From JBPOFM01 sp051252455 (lineage in GTDB: Bacteria > Bacteroidota > Bacteroidia > Flavobacteriales > Flavobacteriaceae): a stretch of DNA of 64,000 bases. Positions 52,800 to 61,697 of the stretch are shown here, in pieces. The notes under the pieces are model-generated. The model worked only from the letters and a program-made list of their open reading frames with translations. It was not told the origin of the DNA and searched no databases. Each line of letters begins with the position of its first letter. Position 1 is the first letter of the stretch. Made by a program: the position numbers and the translations under genes. Where the stretch lies: positions 90,941 to 154,940 of the forward strand of contig JBPOFM010000009.1 in NCBI GenBank assembly GCA_051252455.1. The letters run 5' to 3'.

Positions 52800-55346
52800 T
52801 TAAGATTTTGCCTGTTCTTCAGGTTTTTCAATTTTAATGGTCAATTCATTGGTTTCTGAATTTAAATCCATTAAGATTTTGTCTCCTTCTTGTATCTGTG
52901 CAGTTATAATTTCTTCTGCCAAGGCATCTTCAATATATTTTTGAATTGCTCTCTTCAGAGGTCTTGCTCCATATTGTTTATCAAAACCTTTTTCAGCTAT
53001 ATAATCTTTAGCTTCGGTAGATAACTCTAAAGTATAACCCAAATCTTTAATGCGAGCAATCAATTGAGCCAACTCAATATCAATAATTTTGTTGATGTCT
53101 TCTTTTTCCAACGCATTGAAAACCATAACATCATCAATTCTATTTAGGAATTCAGGAGCGAACGCTTTTTTGAGCGCATTTTCAATAACGCTTCTATTAT
53201 TATCATTCGCCTGCGCTTCTTTTGCTGCAGTTCCAAAACCGACGCCTTGTCCAAAATCTTTCAACTTACGAGCTCCGATATTTGAGGTCATAATAATGAT
53301 GGTATTTCTGAAGTCGATTTTACGTCCTAAACTATCAGTGATATAGCCATCATCCAATACTTGCAACAAAATATTGAAAACGTCTGGATGTGCTTTTTCA
53401 ATTTCATCCAATAAAATGACGGCATATGGTTTGCGTCTCACTTTTTCGGTTAATTGACCACCTTCTTCATAGCCCACATATCCTGGAGGTGCTCCTACCA
53501 ATCTGGAGATGGAGAATTTTTCCATATATTCACTCATGTCAATTCGAACAAGCGCATCTTCACTATCAAAAAGCTCACGGGCCAATACTTTTGCTAACTG
53601 CGTTTTACCAACACCTGTTTGCCCTAAAAAGATAAATGAACCAATTGGCTTGTTCGGATCTTTAAGTCCAGCACGATTACGCTGAATTGCTTTTACAACC
53701 TTTGCAACAGCATCATCCTGGCCGATGACTTTTCCTTTAATAAGTTCTGGTAATTTTGCCAATTTATTGCTTTCGGTCTGTGCAATTCTATTCACAGGAA
53801 TTCCGGTCATCATGGAAACGACATCGGCCACATTATCTTCAGAGACAGTCTCTTTATGTAATTTGGTTTCTTCTTCCCATTTCTCTTGAGCTATTGCCAA
53901 CTCTTTTTCGATGCGTTTTTCGTCATCACGTAATTTGGCAGCCTCTTCGTATTTCTGCTTCTTGACAACAGAGTTTTTAGTTTCCTTTACATCCTCGAGT
54001 TGCTGTTCCAACTCCAAAATCTTTTTCGGCACTTCAATATTTGTAATATGAACCCTTGATCCAGCTTCATCCAGAGCATCAATCGCTTTATCTGGTAAGA
54101 ATCGTTCCGTCATATATCTGTTCGTCAATTTAACACAAGCTTCGATGGCCTCATCTGTGTAAGATACATTGTGATGCTCTTCGTATTTTTCTTTGATATT
54201 ATTTAAAATCTGAATTGTTTCCTCAACGGTTGTCGGTTCCACAATCACCTTTTGAAAACGACGCTCTAAAGCACCATCTTTTTCAATATACTGTCTATAT
54301 TCATCTAGGGTAGTGGCACCGATACATTGTATTTCTCCTCTAGCTAATGCTGGTTTGAACATATTAGAAGCATCTAAACTTCCAGTCGCTCCACCTGCAC
54401 CTACAATGGTATGAATTTCATCAATGAAAAGAATGATATCATCATTTTTCTCTAATTCGTTCATGACCGCTTTCATGCGCTCTTCAAACTGACCACGATA
54501 TTTAGTGCCAGCAACCAAGCTTGCCAAATCAAGCGTCACGACTCGCTTATTGAATAAAATCCGTGATACTTTTCGTTTTACTATGCGCAACGCTAGACCT
54601 TCGGCAATTGCAGATTTACCAACACCTGGTTCTCCAATTAATAAAGGATTATTCTTTTTACGTCTACTCAAAATTTGAGACACGCGTTGTATTTCCTTTT
54701 CTCGACCAACCACAGGATCTAACTTTCCTTCTTCGGCCATGACCGTTAAATCCCTTCCAAAATTATCTAAAACTGGAGTTTTAGATTTCTTTGCAGATTT
54801 TGAAGTCGATTGACTGAATGGATTCTGTTTATCGTCTTCCTCATTAGTATCATCATCCGAAAAAGATTCAGCTTTCGGGGATTCTAAATAATCATCATCA
54901 TTTGTTATCATAGATTTGAATTGTTCTTTTACATTATCATAATCCACTTTCAGTTTATTGAGCAACTTTGTGGTTGGATCATTTTCATTCCTTAAAATGC
55001 ACAGTAATAAATGGGCCGTATTAATCGACGTACTTTGAAACAATTTTGCTTCCAAGAAAGTTGTCTTCAATGCGCGCTCCGCCTGTCGTGTTAGATGTAG
55101 GTTCTTTTTTTCGTTTGATGTCGCCAAGATAGTTGGGTTGGCGGGACTTAAGATCTCGACTTTTCTTCTTAAATGATTCAAGTCAATTTCTAGTGCACTC
55201 AATATATCAATAGCTTTACCATTGCCATCACGCAACAAGCCAAGCATTAAATGTTCAGTGCCTATAAAGTCATGACCCAAGCGCAGGGCTTCTTCTTTGC
55301 TGTACGCTATAACATCTTTGACTCTTGGGGAAAAATTATCATCCAT
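52800..55346 (-). CDS. clpC: ATP-dependent Clp protease ATP-binding subunit ClpC
   Basis: AAA+ unfoldase that feeds proteins to ClpP. The start is the ATG at 55346 (MDDNFSPRVKDVIAYSKEEA); a 12-codon extension is hydrophobic and unlikely. Domains: two N-terminal Clp_N repeats (LGHDFIGTEHLMLGLLRDGN, LTRQAERALKTTFLEA), a flexible acidic linker at about residues 150-185, AAA-1 with Walker A GEPGVGKSAIAEG and Walker B LFIDEIHTIVGAGG, a UVR-containing middle domain (KQKYEEAAKLRDDEKRIEKE), and AAA-2 with GQTGVGKTQLAK and ILLDEIEKAHPDVFNILLQV. The UVR middle domain separates ClpC from ClpA and ClpB. It is divergent from gyrA. Confidence 0.95.
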   Translation of the reverse strand: MDDNFSPRVKDVIAYSKEEALRLGHDFIGTEHLMLGLLRDGNGKAIDILSALEIDLNHLRRKVEILSPANPTILATSNEKKNLHLTRQAERALKTTFLEAKLFQSTSINTAHLLLCILRNENDPTTKLLNKLKVDYDNVKEQFKSMITNDDDYLESPKAESFSDDDTNEEDDKQNPFSQSTSKSAKKSKTPVLDNFGRDLTVMAEEGKLDPVVGREKEIQRVSQILSRRKKNNPLLIGEPGVGKSAIAEGLALRIVKRKVSRILFNKRVVTLDLASLVAGTKYRGQFEERMKAVMNELEKNDDIILFIDEIHTIVGAGGATGSLDASNMFKPALARGEIQCIGATTLDEYRQYIEKDGALERRFQKVIVEPTTVEETIQILNNIKEKYEEHHNVSYTDEAIEACVKLTNRYMTERFLPDKAIDALDEAGSRVHITNIEVPKKILELEQQLEDVKETKNSVVKKQKYEEAAKLRDDEKRIEKELAIAQEKWEEETKLHKETVSEDNVADVVSMMTGIPVNRIAQTESNKLAKLPELIKGKVIGQDDAVAKVVKAIQRNRAGLKDPNKPIGSFIFLGQTGVGKTQLAKVLARELFDSEDALVRIDMSEYMEKFSISRLVGAPPGYVGYEEGGQLTEKVRRKPYAVILLDEIEKAHPDVFNILLQVLDDGYITDSLGRKIDFRNTIIIMTSNIGARKLKDFGQGVGFGTAAKEAQANDNNRSVIENALKKAFAPEFLNRIDDVMVFNALEKEDINKIIDIELAQLIARIKDLGYTLELSTEAKDYIAEKGFDKQYGARPLKRAIQKYIEDALAEEIITAQIQEGDKILMDLNSETNELTIKIEKPEEQAKS

Positions 55347-55605
55347 AGTAAATTCCTTTCTGTATAAAAATAATAAAAACAAAATTATAAAGGCAAAAAC
55401 TATACCTTAATTCTAATTATTAATGCTAATAGACATAAAAACTTCCGGAATACAAAACATTTAACACCTTACTTATTAAATATAAGACTGTGAATATTGT
55501 TAATAAAAAAATCCAAAAAAGTGTGTTTAAATGTCGCTTGAACACTACGAAAAAACGTATCTTAGCACGGTTTGAAAACCTACTAAAAGTTAATTAAAAT
55601 TATTT

Positions 55606-58185
55606 ATGGCAGAAGGAGAAAAATTGATTCCAATTAATATTGAAGATGAAATGAAATCGGCTTACATTGATTATTCAATGTCGGTCATTGTGTCACGTGC
55701 ATTACCAGATGTTAGGGACGGTTTAAAGCCAGTTCATAGACGTGTATTGTTCGGGATGCATGAATTGGGTGTACGTTCTAATACTGCACACAAAAAATCG
55801 GCAAGAATAGTTGGTGAAGTTTTAGGAAAGTACCATCCGCATGGTGATACCTCGGTATACGATGCAATGGTGCGTATGGCCCAAGAATGGAGTTTAAGAT
55901 ATATGTTAGTCGACGGCCAAGGGAATTTTGGTTCCATTGATGGCGACAGTCCTGCAGCAATGCGTTATACTGAAGCGCGTATGCGCAAGATTTCGGAAGA
56001 CATGTTGGCAGATATTGATAAAGAAACAGTAGATCATCAACTCAACTTTGATGATACCTTACACGAACCAAAAGTACTTCCAACACGTATTCCTGGTTTA
56101 TTGGTCAATGGCGCATCCGGTATTGCAGTGGGTATGGCTACGAACATGCCCCCTCACAACTTAACTGAAGTCGTTGATGGTATTATCGCTTATATAGAGA
56201 ATAATGATATCGACATCGATGAATTAATCACACACGTCAAGGCACCAGATTTCCCTACAGGAGGAATCATTTACGGTTATGATGGCGTTATAGAAGCCTT
56301 CAAAACGGGTCGTGGTCGTATCGTGATGCGCGGTAAAGCGGTTATTGAAGAGGTTCAAGGGAAGGAAACCATTATTGTTACTGAAATTCCCTATCAAGTA
56401 AATAAGGCAGACATGATCAAGAAAACTGCCGATTTAATCAATGATAAAAAAATAGAAGGTATTTCCATGATTCGTGATGAATCAGATCGTAATGGAATGC
56501 GTATCGTTTATATTTTGAAACGTGATGCCATTCCGAACATCGTTTTAAATACCTTATATAAATATACAGCCTTGCAGTCCTCTTTTAGTGTGAATAACAT
56601 TGCACTTGTCAAAGGAAGACCGCAATTACTGAACCTTAAAGAAATGATCCACCATTTTGTGGAACATCGTCATGAGGTAGTTGTACGAAGAACTACGTAC
56701 GAATTGCGTAAAGCGGAAGAACGTGCGCATATTCTCGAAGGTTTAATCATAGCTTCTGATAATATTGACGAAGTGATTGCCATCATTCGTGCATCTGCAA
56801 ATGCGGATGAAGCGAGAGAGAATTTGATCAAACGATTTGAATTGTCCGAAATACAGGCAAAAGCAATCGTAGAGATGCGTTTGCGTCAACTGACAGGTCT
56901 GGAACAAGATAAATTGCGTTCTGAATATGAAGAGTTGATGAAAACCATTGAAGATTTAAAAGACATTCTTGATAAAAAAGAACGTCGTATGGAAATCATC
57001 AAAACAGAGCTTGCTGAAGTCAAACAGAAATATGGTGATGAACGTCGTTCTAGAATCGAATATGCTGGTGGTGATTTAAGTATTGAAGATATGATTGCAG
57101 ATGAGCAGGTGGTAATCACCATTTCGCATGCTGGCTACATCAAACGTACTTCGCTGACAGAATATAAGACTCAAAATAGAGGAGGTGTAGGACAAAAAGC
57201 ATCCACGACTCGTAATGAAGATTTCTTGGAGCACTTATTTGTAGGAACAAATCACCAATACATGTTGTTCTTCACACAAAAAGGAAAATGTTTCTGGATG
57301 CGTGTGTATGAAATTCCTGAAGGAAGCAAAACATCCAAAGGTAGAGCGATTCAAAATTTGATAAATATTGAGCAAGACGACAAAGTGATGGCGTTTATTT
57401 GTACTCAAGACTTGAAAGATGAGGAGTATATCAATAGTCATTATGTGATTATGGCAACCAAGCAAGGCCAAGTTAAAAAAACATCCTTGGAGCAGTATTC
57501 TCGTCCTAGAACCAATGGTATCAACGCGATTACCATTAAAGAAGATGATGTCTTGTTAGAGGCTAAATTGACAACTGGTAATAGTCAAGTGATGTTGGCG
57601 TTGAAATCTGGTAAAGCCATTCGTTTCGAAGAAGCCAAAACGAGACCAATGGGTCGTAATGCTTCTGGTGTAAGAGGAATTCGATTGAATAGTGATACAG
57701 ATGAAGTCATCGGAATGGTAACGATTGAAAATCCGATGGAAGAATCAGTCTTGGTGGTTTCAGAAAACGGCTATGGTAAACGTAGTTTTATTGACGATCC
57801 GGAAGACGGAGAAGCAGTTTACAGAATAACCAATAGAGGTGGAAAAGGGGTTAAAACCATTTCTATTACTTCAAAAACAGGTGATTTAGTATCCATAAAA
57901 AGTGTCAGCGATGATGATGATTTAATGATTATCAATAAATCGGGAATTGCGATTCGTATGGCAGTTGCCAATTTGCGTGTCATGGGACGCGCGACTCAGG
58001 GAGTTAAATTAATCAATCTTAAAGGGAATGATTCTATTGCAGCCGTGGCGAAAGTCATGAAGGATGAAGAAGAAGAACTGGTTCAGTTGGAAGGTGTGGA
58101 CAGTGAAGTCCTTACAGATGAGAATCCTGCAACGGACGAGGATGGCACAACTCTTGATAATTTAGAAGACGAAAACAATAATTAA
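55606..58185 (+). CDS. gyrA: DNA gyrase subunit A
   Basis: Catalytic subunit of the type II topoisomerase that introduces negative supercoils. The N-terminal winged-helix region carries DYSMSVIVSRALPDVRDGLK and KYHPHGDTSVYDAMVRMAQ; the active-site tyrosine is Tyr121 in AAMRYTEARM. The quinolone-determining region has Thr82 at the position of E. coli Ser83 and Asp86 at Asp87, which as far as I know is the usual wild-type state in flavobacteria. The C-terminal six-bladed pinwheel follows, with the GyrA box at QNRGGVGQKA. At 859 residues it is full length, with an acidic tail. A TPR protein follows after 24 nt. Confidence 0.97.
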   Translation: MAEGEKLIPINIEDEMKSAYIDYSMSVIVSRALPDVRDGLKPVHRRVLFGMHELGVRSNTAHKKSARIVGEVLGKYHPHGDTSVYDAMVRMAQEWSLRYMLVDGQGNFGSIDGDSPAAMRYTEARMRKISEDMLADIDKETVDHQLNFDDTLHEPKVLPTRIPGLLVNGASGIAVGMATNMPPHNLTEVVDGIIAYIENNDIDIDELITHVKAPDFPTGGIIYGYDGVIEAFKTGRGRIVMRGKAVIEEVQGKETIIVTEIPYQVNKADMIKKTADLINDKKIEGISMIRDESDRNGMRIVYILKRDAIPNIVLNTLYKYTALQSSFSVNNIALVKGRPQLLNLKEMIHHFVEHRHEVVVRRTTYELRKAEERAHILEGLIIASDNIDEVIAIIRASANADEARENLIKRFELSEIQAKAIVEMRLRQLTGLEQDKLRSEYEELMKTIEDLKDILDKKERRMEIIKTELAEVKQKYGDERRSRIEYAGGDLSIEDMIADEQVVITISHAGYIKRTSLTEYKTQNRGGVGQKASTTRNEDFLEHLFVGTNHQYMLFFTQKGKCFWMRVYEIPEGSKTSKGRAIQNLINIEQDDKVMAFICTQDLKDEEYINSHYVIMATKQGQVKKTSLEQYSRPRTNGINAITIKEDDVLLEAKLTTGNSQVMLALKSGKAIRFEEAKTRPMGRNASGVRGIRLNSDTDEVIGMVTIENPMEESVLVVSENGYGKRSFIDDPEDGEAVYRITNRGGKGVKTISITSKTGDLVSIKSVSDDDDLMIINKSGIAIRMAVANLRVMGRATQGVKLINLKGNDSIAAVAKVMKDEEEELVQLEGVDSEVLTDENPATDEDGTTLDNLEDENNN

Positions 58186-58209
58186 CACTAATATTTAAAT
58201 TAACTAGAA

Positions 58210-59487
58210 ATGAAAAAACAAGTAATCATTGCTTTAGCACTTTTAGTCACATCTTTTTCGTTTTCGCAAAAGGATGAGTTAAAAGATGCAGAAAAGGCTA
58301 TAAAAAATGGAAATTTTGCGGATGCAAAAGCGGCTGTCATGTCTGCGGAACCTTTAATTGGAAGTGCTGATGATAAAATGAAGGCGAAATTTTACTTCCT
58401 AAAAGGTCAGGCATTATATGCTAACGGCAATGCTTCTACGGAAGATATCGATACGGCTATAACAAGTTTTGACAAAGTGGTTGAAATGGAAAAAGCCGAT
58501 GGAAAAGAGAAGTACACAAGTGAAGTTATGGAAACTAAACAGATGATGTTGAATACGTTCTTAACCAAAGCGAACAAAGCATTGGACGCTAAAGATTATA
58601 ATGCCTCATCTATCGGTTTTGAAAAAGCCTACCGTATGTCTCCGAAAGACACTTTATATCTTTATTACGCGGCTTCTATGTCTGTAACAGCACAAGATTT
58701 CAAAACATCGCTTGCATACTATGAAGAATTGAGAGATTTAGGTTTTACCGGTACGGAAATGGTTTACACGGCAGTTTCAAAGGAATCAGGTGAAGCAGAA
58801 AGCTTTGGTAGCAAATCCTTACGGGATCTGTCTGTAAAATCAGGAACTCATATATCCCCAAAAGATAAGCAATCGGAATCAAAAATTGGTGAAATCGTTA
58901 AAAACATCGCCTTGATATATGTAAGCAATGGTGAAAACGAAAAAGCGCTTGCTGCGATGAAAGATGCGAGAGATGCAAATCCTGATGATTTAAGTTTAAT
59001 TATGTCTGAAGCGAATGTTCAATTGAAAATGGGGAACAAAGAGGAATTTAAAAAACTAATCGAAATCGCAACAGAAAAAGATCCAGACAATGCTGAATTG
59101 CAATATAATTTAGGTGTAGTCGCTGCTGAAGGTGGAGATAACGAATCTGCTAAAAAATATTACAATAAGGCGATTGCTTTAGATCCAGAATATGCTGATG
59201 CACACAATAATATGGCAGTGTTGATACTTTCTAATGAGCAAGAGCTTATAGAAAAAATGAATGCGCTTGGTACATCCTCGGCAGATAATAAAAAGTACGA
59301 TCAATATAAGGAGCAAAGAACTCAATTGTATAAAGAGGCAATTCCATATTTGGAAACAACCTTGAAAATTAGACCAAAAAATATTGAAGCGGCAAAGACA
59401 TTGATGAATATATACAGTTCTCTTGGTGAGACTGCAAAGTTCAAAGAAATGAAAGCCAAAGTAGACGGTTTGTCTGCTGGTGAATAA
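58210..59487 (+). CDS. Secreted tetratricopeptide-repeat protein
   Basis: Signal peptide (VIIALALLVTSFSFSQ) followed by about seven TPR-like helical pairs, clearest in KAKFYFLKGQALYANGNAST, YNASSIGFEKAYRMSPKDTL, YVSNGENEKALAAMKDARDA, AELQYNLGVVAAEGGDNESA and YYNKAIALDPEYADAHNNMA. The length (425 residues) and position directly after gyrA recur in Flavobacteriaceae as I recall. It is probably a periplasmic protein-interaction scaffold. Partner and process are unknown. It ends in a shared terminator. Confidence 0.85.
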   Translation: MKKQVIIALALLVTSFSFSQKDELKDAEKAIKNGNFADAKAAVMSAEPLIGSADDKMKAKFYFLKGQALYANGNASTEDIDTAITSFDKVVEMEKADGKEKYTSEVMETKQMMLNTFLTKANKALDAKDYNASSIGFEKAYRMSPKDTLYLYYAASMSVTAQDFKTSLAYYEELRDLGFTGTEMVYTAVSKESGEAESFGSKSLRDLSVKSGTHISPKDKQSESKIGEIVKNIALIYVSNGENEKALAAMKDARDANPDDLSLIMSEANVQLKMGNKEEFKKLIEIATEKDPDNAELQYNLGVVAAEGGDNESAKKYYNKAIALDPEYADAHNNMAVLILSNEQELIEKMNALGTSSADNKKYDQYKEQRTQLYKEAIPYLETTLKIRPKNIEAAKTLMNIYSSLGETAKFKEMKAKVDGLSAGE

Positions 59488-59507
59488 ACCAAACTATATT
59501 ATTAAAT

Positions 59508-59542
59508 AAAAAAAAGCAACTCATACTAGAGTTGCTTTTTTT
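59508..59542. terminator. Bidirectional terminator between the TPR gene and the NlpC/P60 gene
   Basis: AAAAAGCAACTC (59511-59522) and GAGTTGCTTTTT (59529-59540) form a perfect 12-bp stem with a 6-nt loop; A- and T-runs on either side serve both convergent genes. Confidence 0.92.
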
Positions 59543-59544
59543 AT

Positions 59545-60294
59545 TTAAATGATCTTTTTGATGACGCGAAGTTTATGAGTGTGTTGTCGTCGATCCACAT
59601 TGTATATACCAGAATGGTCCAAGCGGTCAATTCTTACCTTTCCATGGGCATGGATGATGTAATTGTTTTCCATAATGATTCCCACATGAACAATACGTCC
59701 TTCTTCATTATCAAAAAACGCCAAGTCGCCAGGTTCACTTTCTTCAATAAAGCTTAATGCACTACCTTGGGTCGCCTGTTGTGAGGCATCTCTTAAAAGC
59801 TTATAACCATTGAGTTTATAAACCATTTGGGTAAAACCAGAACAATCAATACCAAACGGTGTTTTGCCTCCCCATAAATAAGGAGCATTGGTATAACGAA
59901 AGGCGGTTTCAATTAAATCCTGTTTCGGCTTTACACCTTCCATGAATTCACCTTCATATTGATGCTTCAAAAGATGCAATCCATTTAAAGTGGAACCTAA
60001 AGGAATGGTAAGTAATTTATCATCCTCATCTTGTACGAATTCAACCAAATCTGAAGATGATTTTAGAACAGATGCTTTTAGACTGTCATAATCTTCGATA
60101 CTGATTTCAGCATATTGCTTATTATCAATCCAACCTTCATACTTATCATAAGCAAGACGGATTTTACTCCAAGATTTACGCTGTTCCAAGACCTTAAAAA
60201 ATTCACCATACAATACTTGAGAAACTAACTCGGAAGTATCTGAAGGTTCTAATTTTAAAGGAACAATGCTCAAATTACAGATTCCGTATTGCAT
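59545..60294 (-). CDS. C40 NlpC/P60 family peptidoglycan endopeptidase with SH3 domain
   Basis: Probably cleaves the gamma-D-Glu/diamino-acid bond in cell-wall peptides, as YkfC-like enzymes do. It has an N-terminal SH3b-like domain (about residues 1-65: LEPSDTSELVSQVLYGEFFK, WSKIRLAYDKYEGWID), a linker with a second SH3-like portion, and the catalytic NlpC/P60 domain from about residue 128. The catalytic Cys is Cys151 in YLWGGKTPFGIDCSGFTQMV, the His is His203 in GRIVHVGIIME, and the third polar residue is probably His215 (YIIHAHG). No signal peptide is evident, so it may act on imported muropeptides. The thiolase gene starts upstream, 9 nt away. Confidence 0.92.
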   Translation of the reverse strand: MQYGICNLSIVPLKLEPSDTSELVSQVLYGEFFKVLEQRKSWSKIRLAYDKYEGWIDNKQYAEISIEDYDSLKASVLKSSSDLVEFVQDEDDKLLTIPLGSTLNGLHLLKHQYEGEFMEGVKPKQDLIETAFRYTNAPYLWGGKTPFGIDCSGFTQMVYKLNGYKLLRDASQQATQGSALSFIEESEPGDLAFFDNEEGRIVHVGIIMENNYIIHAHGKVRIDRLDHSGIYNVDRRQHTHKLRVIKKII

Positions 60295-60303
60295 TAATCG
60301 GGC

Positions 60304-61482
60304 TTAATTACGTTCAATAACAATTGCAGAGGCACCACCACCACCATTACAAATAGCAGCCGCACCTATCTTTGCGTTGTTTTGCTCTAAAACGTTCAGT
60401 AGAGTAATGAGAATTCGAACTCCAGAACATCCCAATGGATGACCTAATGACACAGCACCACCATTCACATTCACGTTATCATCTGACAAACCTAGAAGCT
60501 TCATATTAGCCAGGCCAACAACTGCAAAAGCCTCGTTCAATTCAAAAAAGTCAACATCTTTTAAAGATATGCCAGCTTTATCTAAAGCTTTAGGCAAAGC
60601 TTTTGCTGGAGCAACAGTAAACCATTCCGGTTCGTGTGCTGCATCTGCATAACCCTTAATCGTAGCTAAAGGTTTTAAACCCAATTCGCTAGCTTTTTCT
60701 CTGCTCATCAATACCACAGCACCTGCACCATCATTAATGGTTGATGCATTGGCAGCAGTTACAGTGCCATCCTTTGTAAAGGCGGCACGCAATGCTGGAA
60801 TTTTATCTATAAATACATTGGAATATTCTTCATCTTTTGATACCACGACAGGATCACCTTTTCTTTGAGGTATTTCAACTGGTACCACTTCATTGTCAAA
60901 TTTGCCAGCATCCCAAGCGGCGGCGGAGCGCTTGTAGGATTGAATGGCATAGGCATCTTGCTCTTCACGAGAAAATTCATATCTGGTGGCGCAGGCATCT
61001 GCACACACACCCATGGCGTTATTATCATAAGCATCCACAAGACCATCTTTCTGCATCCCATCTTCCATAGTAGCAGGACCAAATTTAGTCCCTGTTCTTG
61101 CGTGCAAATAATGTGGAATCAAACTCATATTTTCCATACCACCAGCAACAACGATGTCTGCATCACCAAGTGCAATGGCTTGTGCACCTTGCATGACAGC
61201 TTTCATCCCAGAAGCACAAACCTTATTGATTGTGGTACATGGCACTGTATTTGGTATTCCGGCATAGATGGCTGCCTGTCTTGCTGGAGCTTGTCCAGCA
61301 CCTGCTGATACAACATTCCCCATTATAACTTCCTGTACCATCTCCGGTTTAAGACTGATTTTTTCTAATGCTCCTTTTATAGCAATTGCACCCAATCGTG
61401 GTGCTGCAACTGTAGACAAAGCGCCCATAAAACTCCCAATTGGTGTTCTAGCTGCTGATACTATGACGACCTCTTTACTCAT
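60304..61482 (-). CDS. Acetyl-CoA C-acetyltransferase (thiolase)
   Basis: Condenses two acetyl-CoA or cleaves acetoacetyl-CoA. The nucleophile is Cys89 in TTINKVCASGMKAVMQGAQ; the C-terminal catalytic residues lie in NVNGGAVSLGHPLGCSGVRI (His) and GAAAICNGGGGASAIVIERN (Cys). The starting motif EVVIVSAARTPIGSFMGAL is typical of biosynthetic-type thiolases. At 392 residues it has the standard length. No neighbouring beta-oxidation or PHB genes are visible, so the pathway role (acetoacetate, mevalonate or fatty-acid use) is open. Confidence 0.95.
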   Translation of the reverse strand: MSKEVVIVSAARTPIGSFMGALSTVAAPRLGAIAIKGALEKISLKPEMVQEVIMGNVVSAGAGQAPARQAAIYAGIPNTVPCTTINKVCASGMKAVMQGAQAIALGDADIVVAGGMENMSLIPHYLHARTGTKFGPATMEDGMQKDGLVDAYDNNAMGVCADACATRYEFSREEQDAYAIQSYKRSAAAWDAGKFDNEVVPVEIPQRKGDPVVVSKDEEYSNVFIDKIPALRAAFTKDGTVTAANASTINDGAGAVVLMSREKASELGLKPLATIKGYADAAHEPEWFTVAPAKALPKALDKAGISLKDVDFFELNEAFAVVGLANMKLLGLSDDNVNVNGGAVSLGHPLGCSGVRILITLLNVLEQNNAKIGAAAICNGGGGASAIVIERN

Positions 61483-61697
61483 TTTTTATGCGTTTAAATT
61501 TAATGAATGCAAAATTAGTCATTTTTTAATTGAATTTGGAACGAAACAAGATTATAACCGAACAAAAACCGTTATATTTAGTACTTTTGAAAACAGTATC
61601 GGTGACACCTACAACCCTTGAAATGGGAAATCAATTATGAGATGCTTTTCGCAAAGTAGGTTGCAGCGATCCTTTAAATTGGAGTCAATAGCGATAG

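Noticed and set aside
55383..55605. Possible promoters or regulatory elements between clpC and gyrA
   Set aside because: Only partial matches to the promoter consensus (for example TATCTTAG); no repeat or structured element that I can support.
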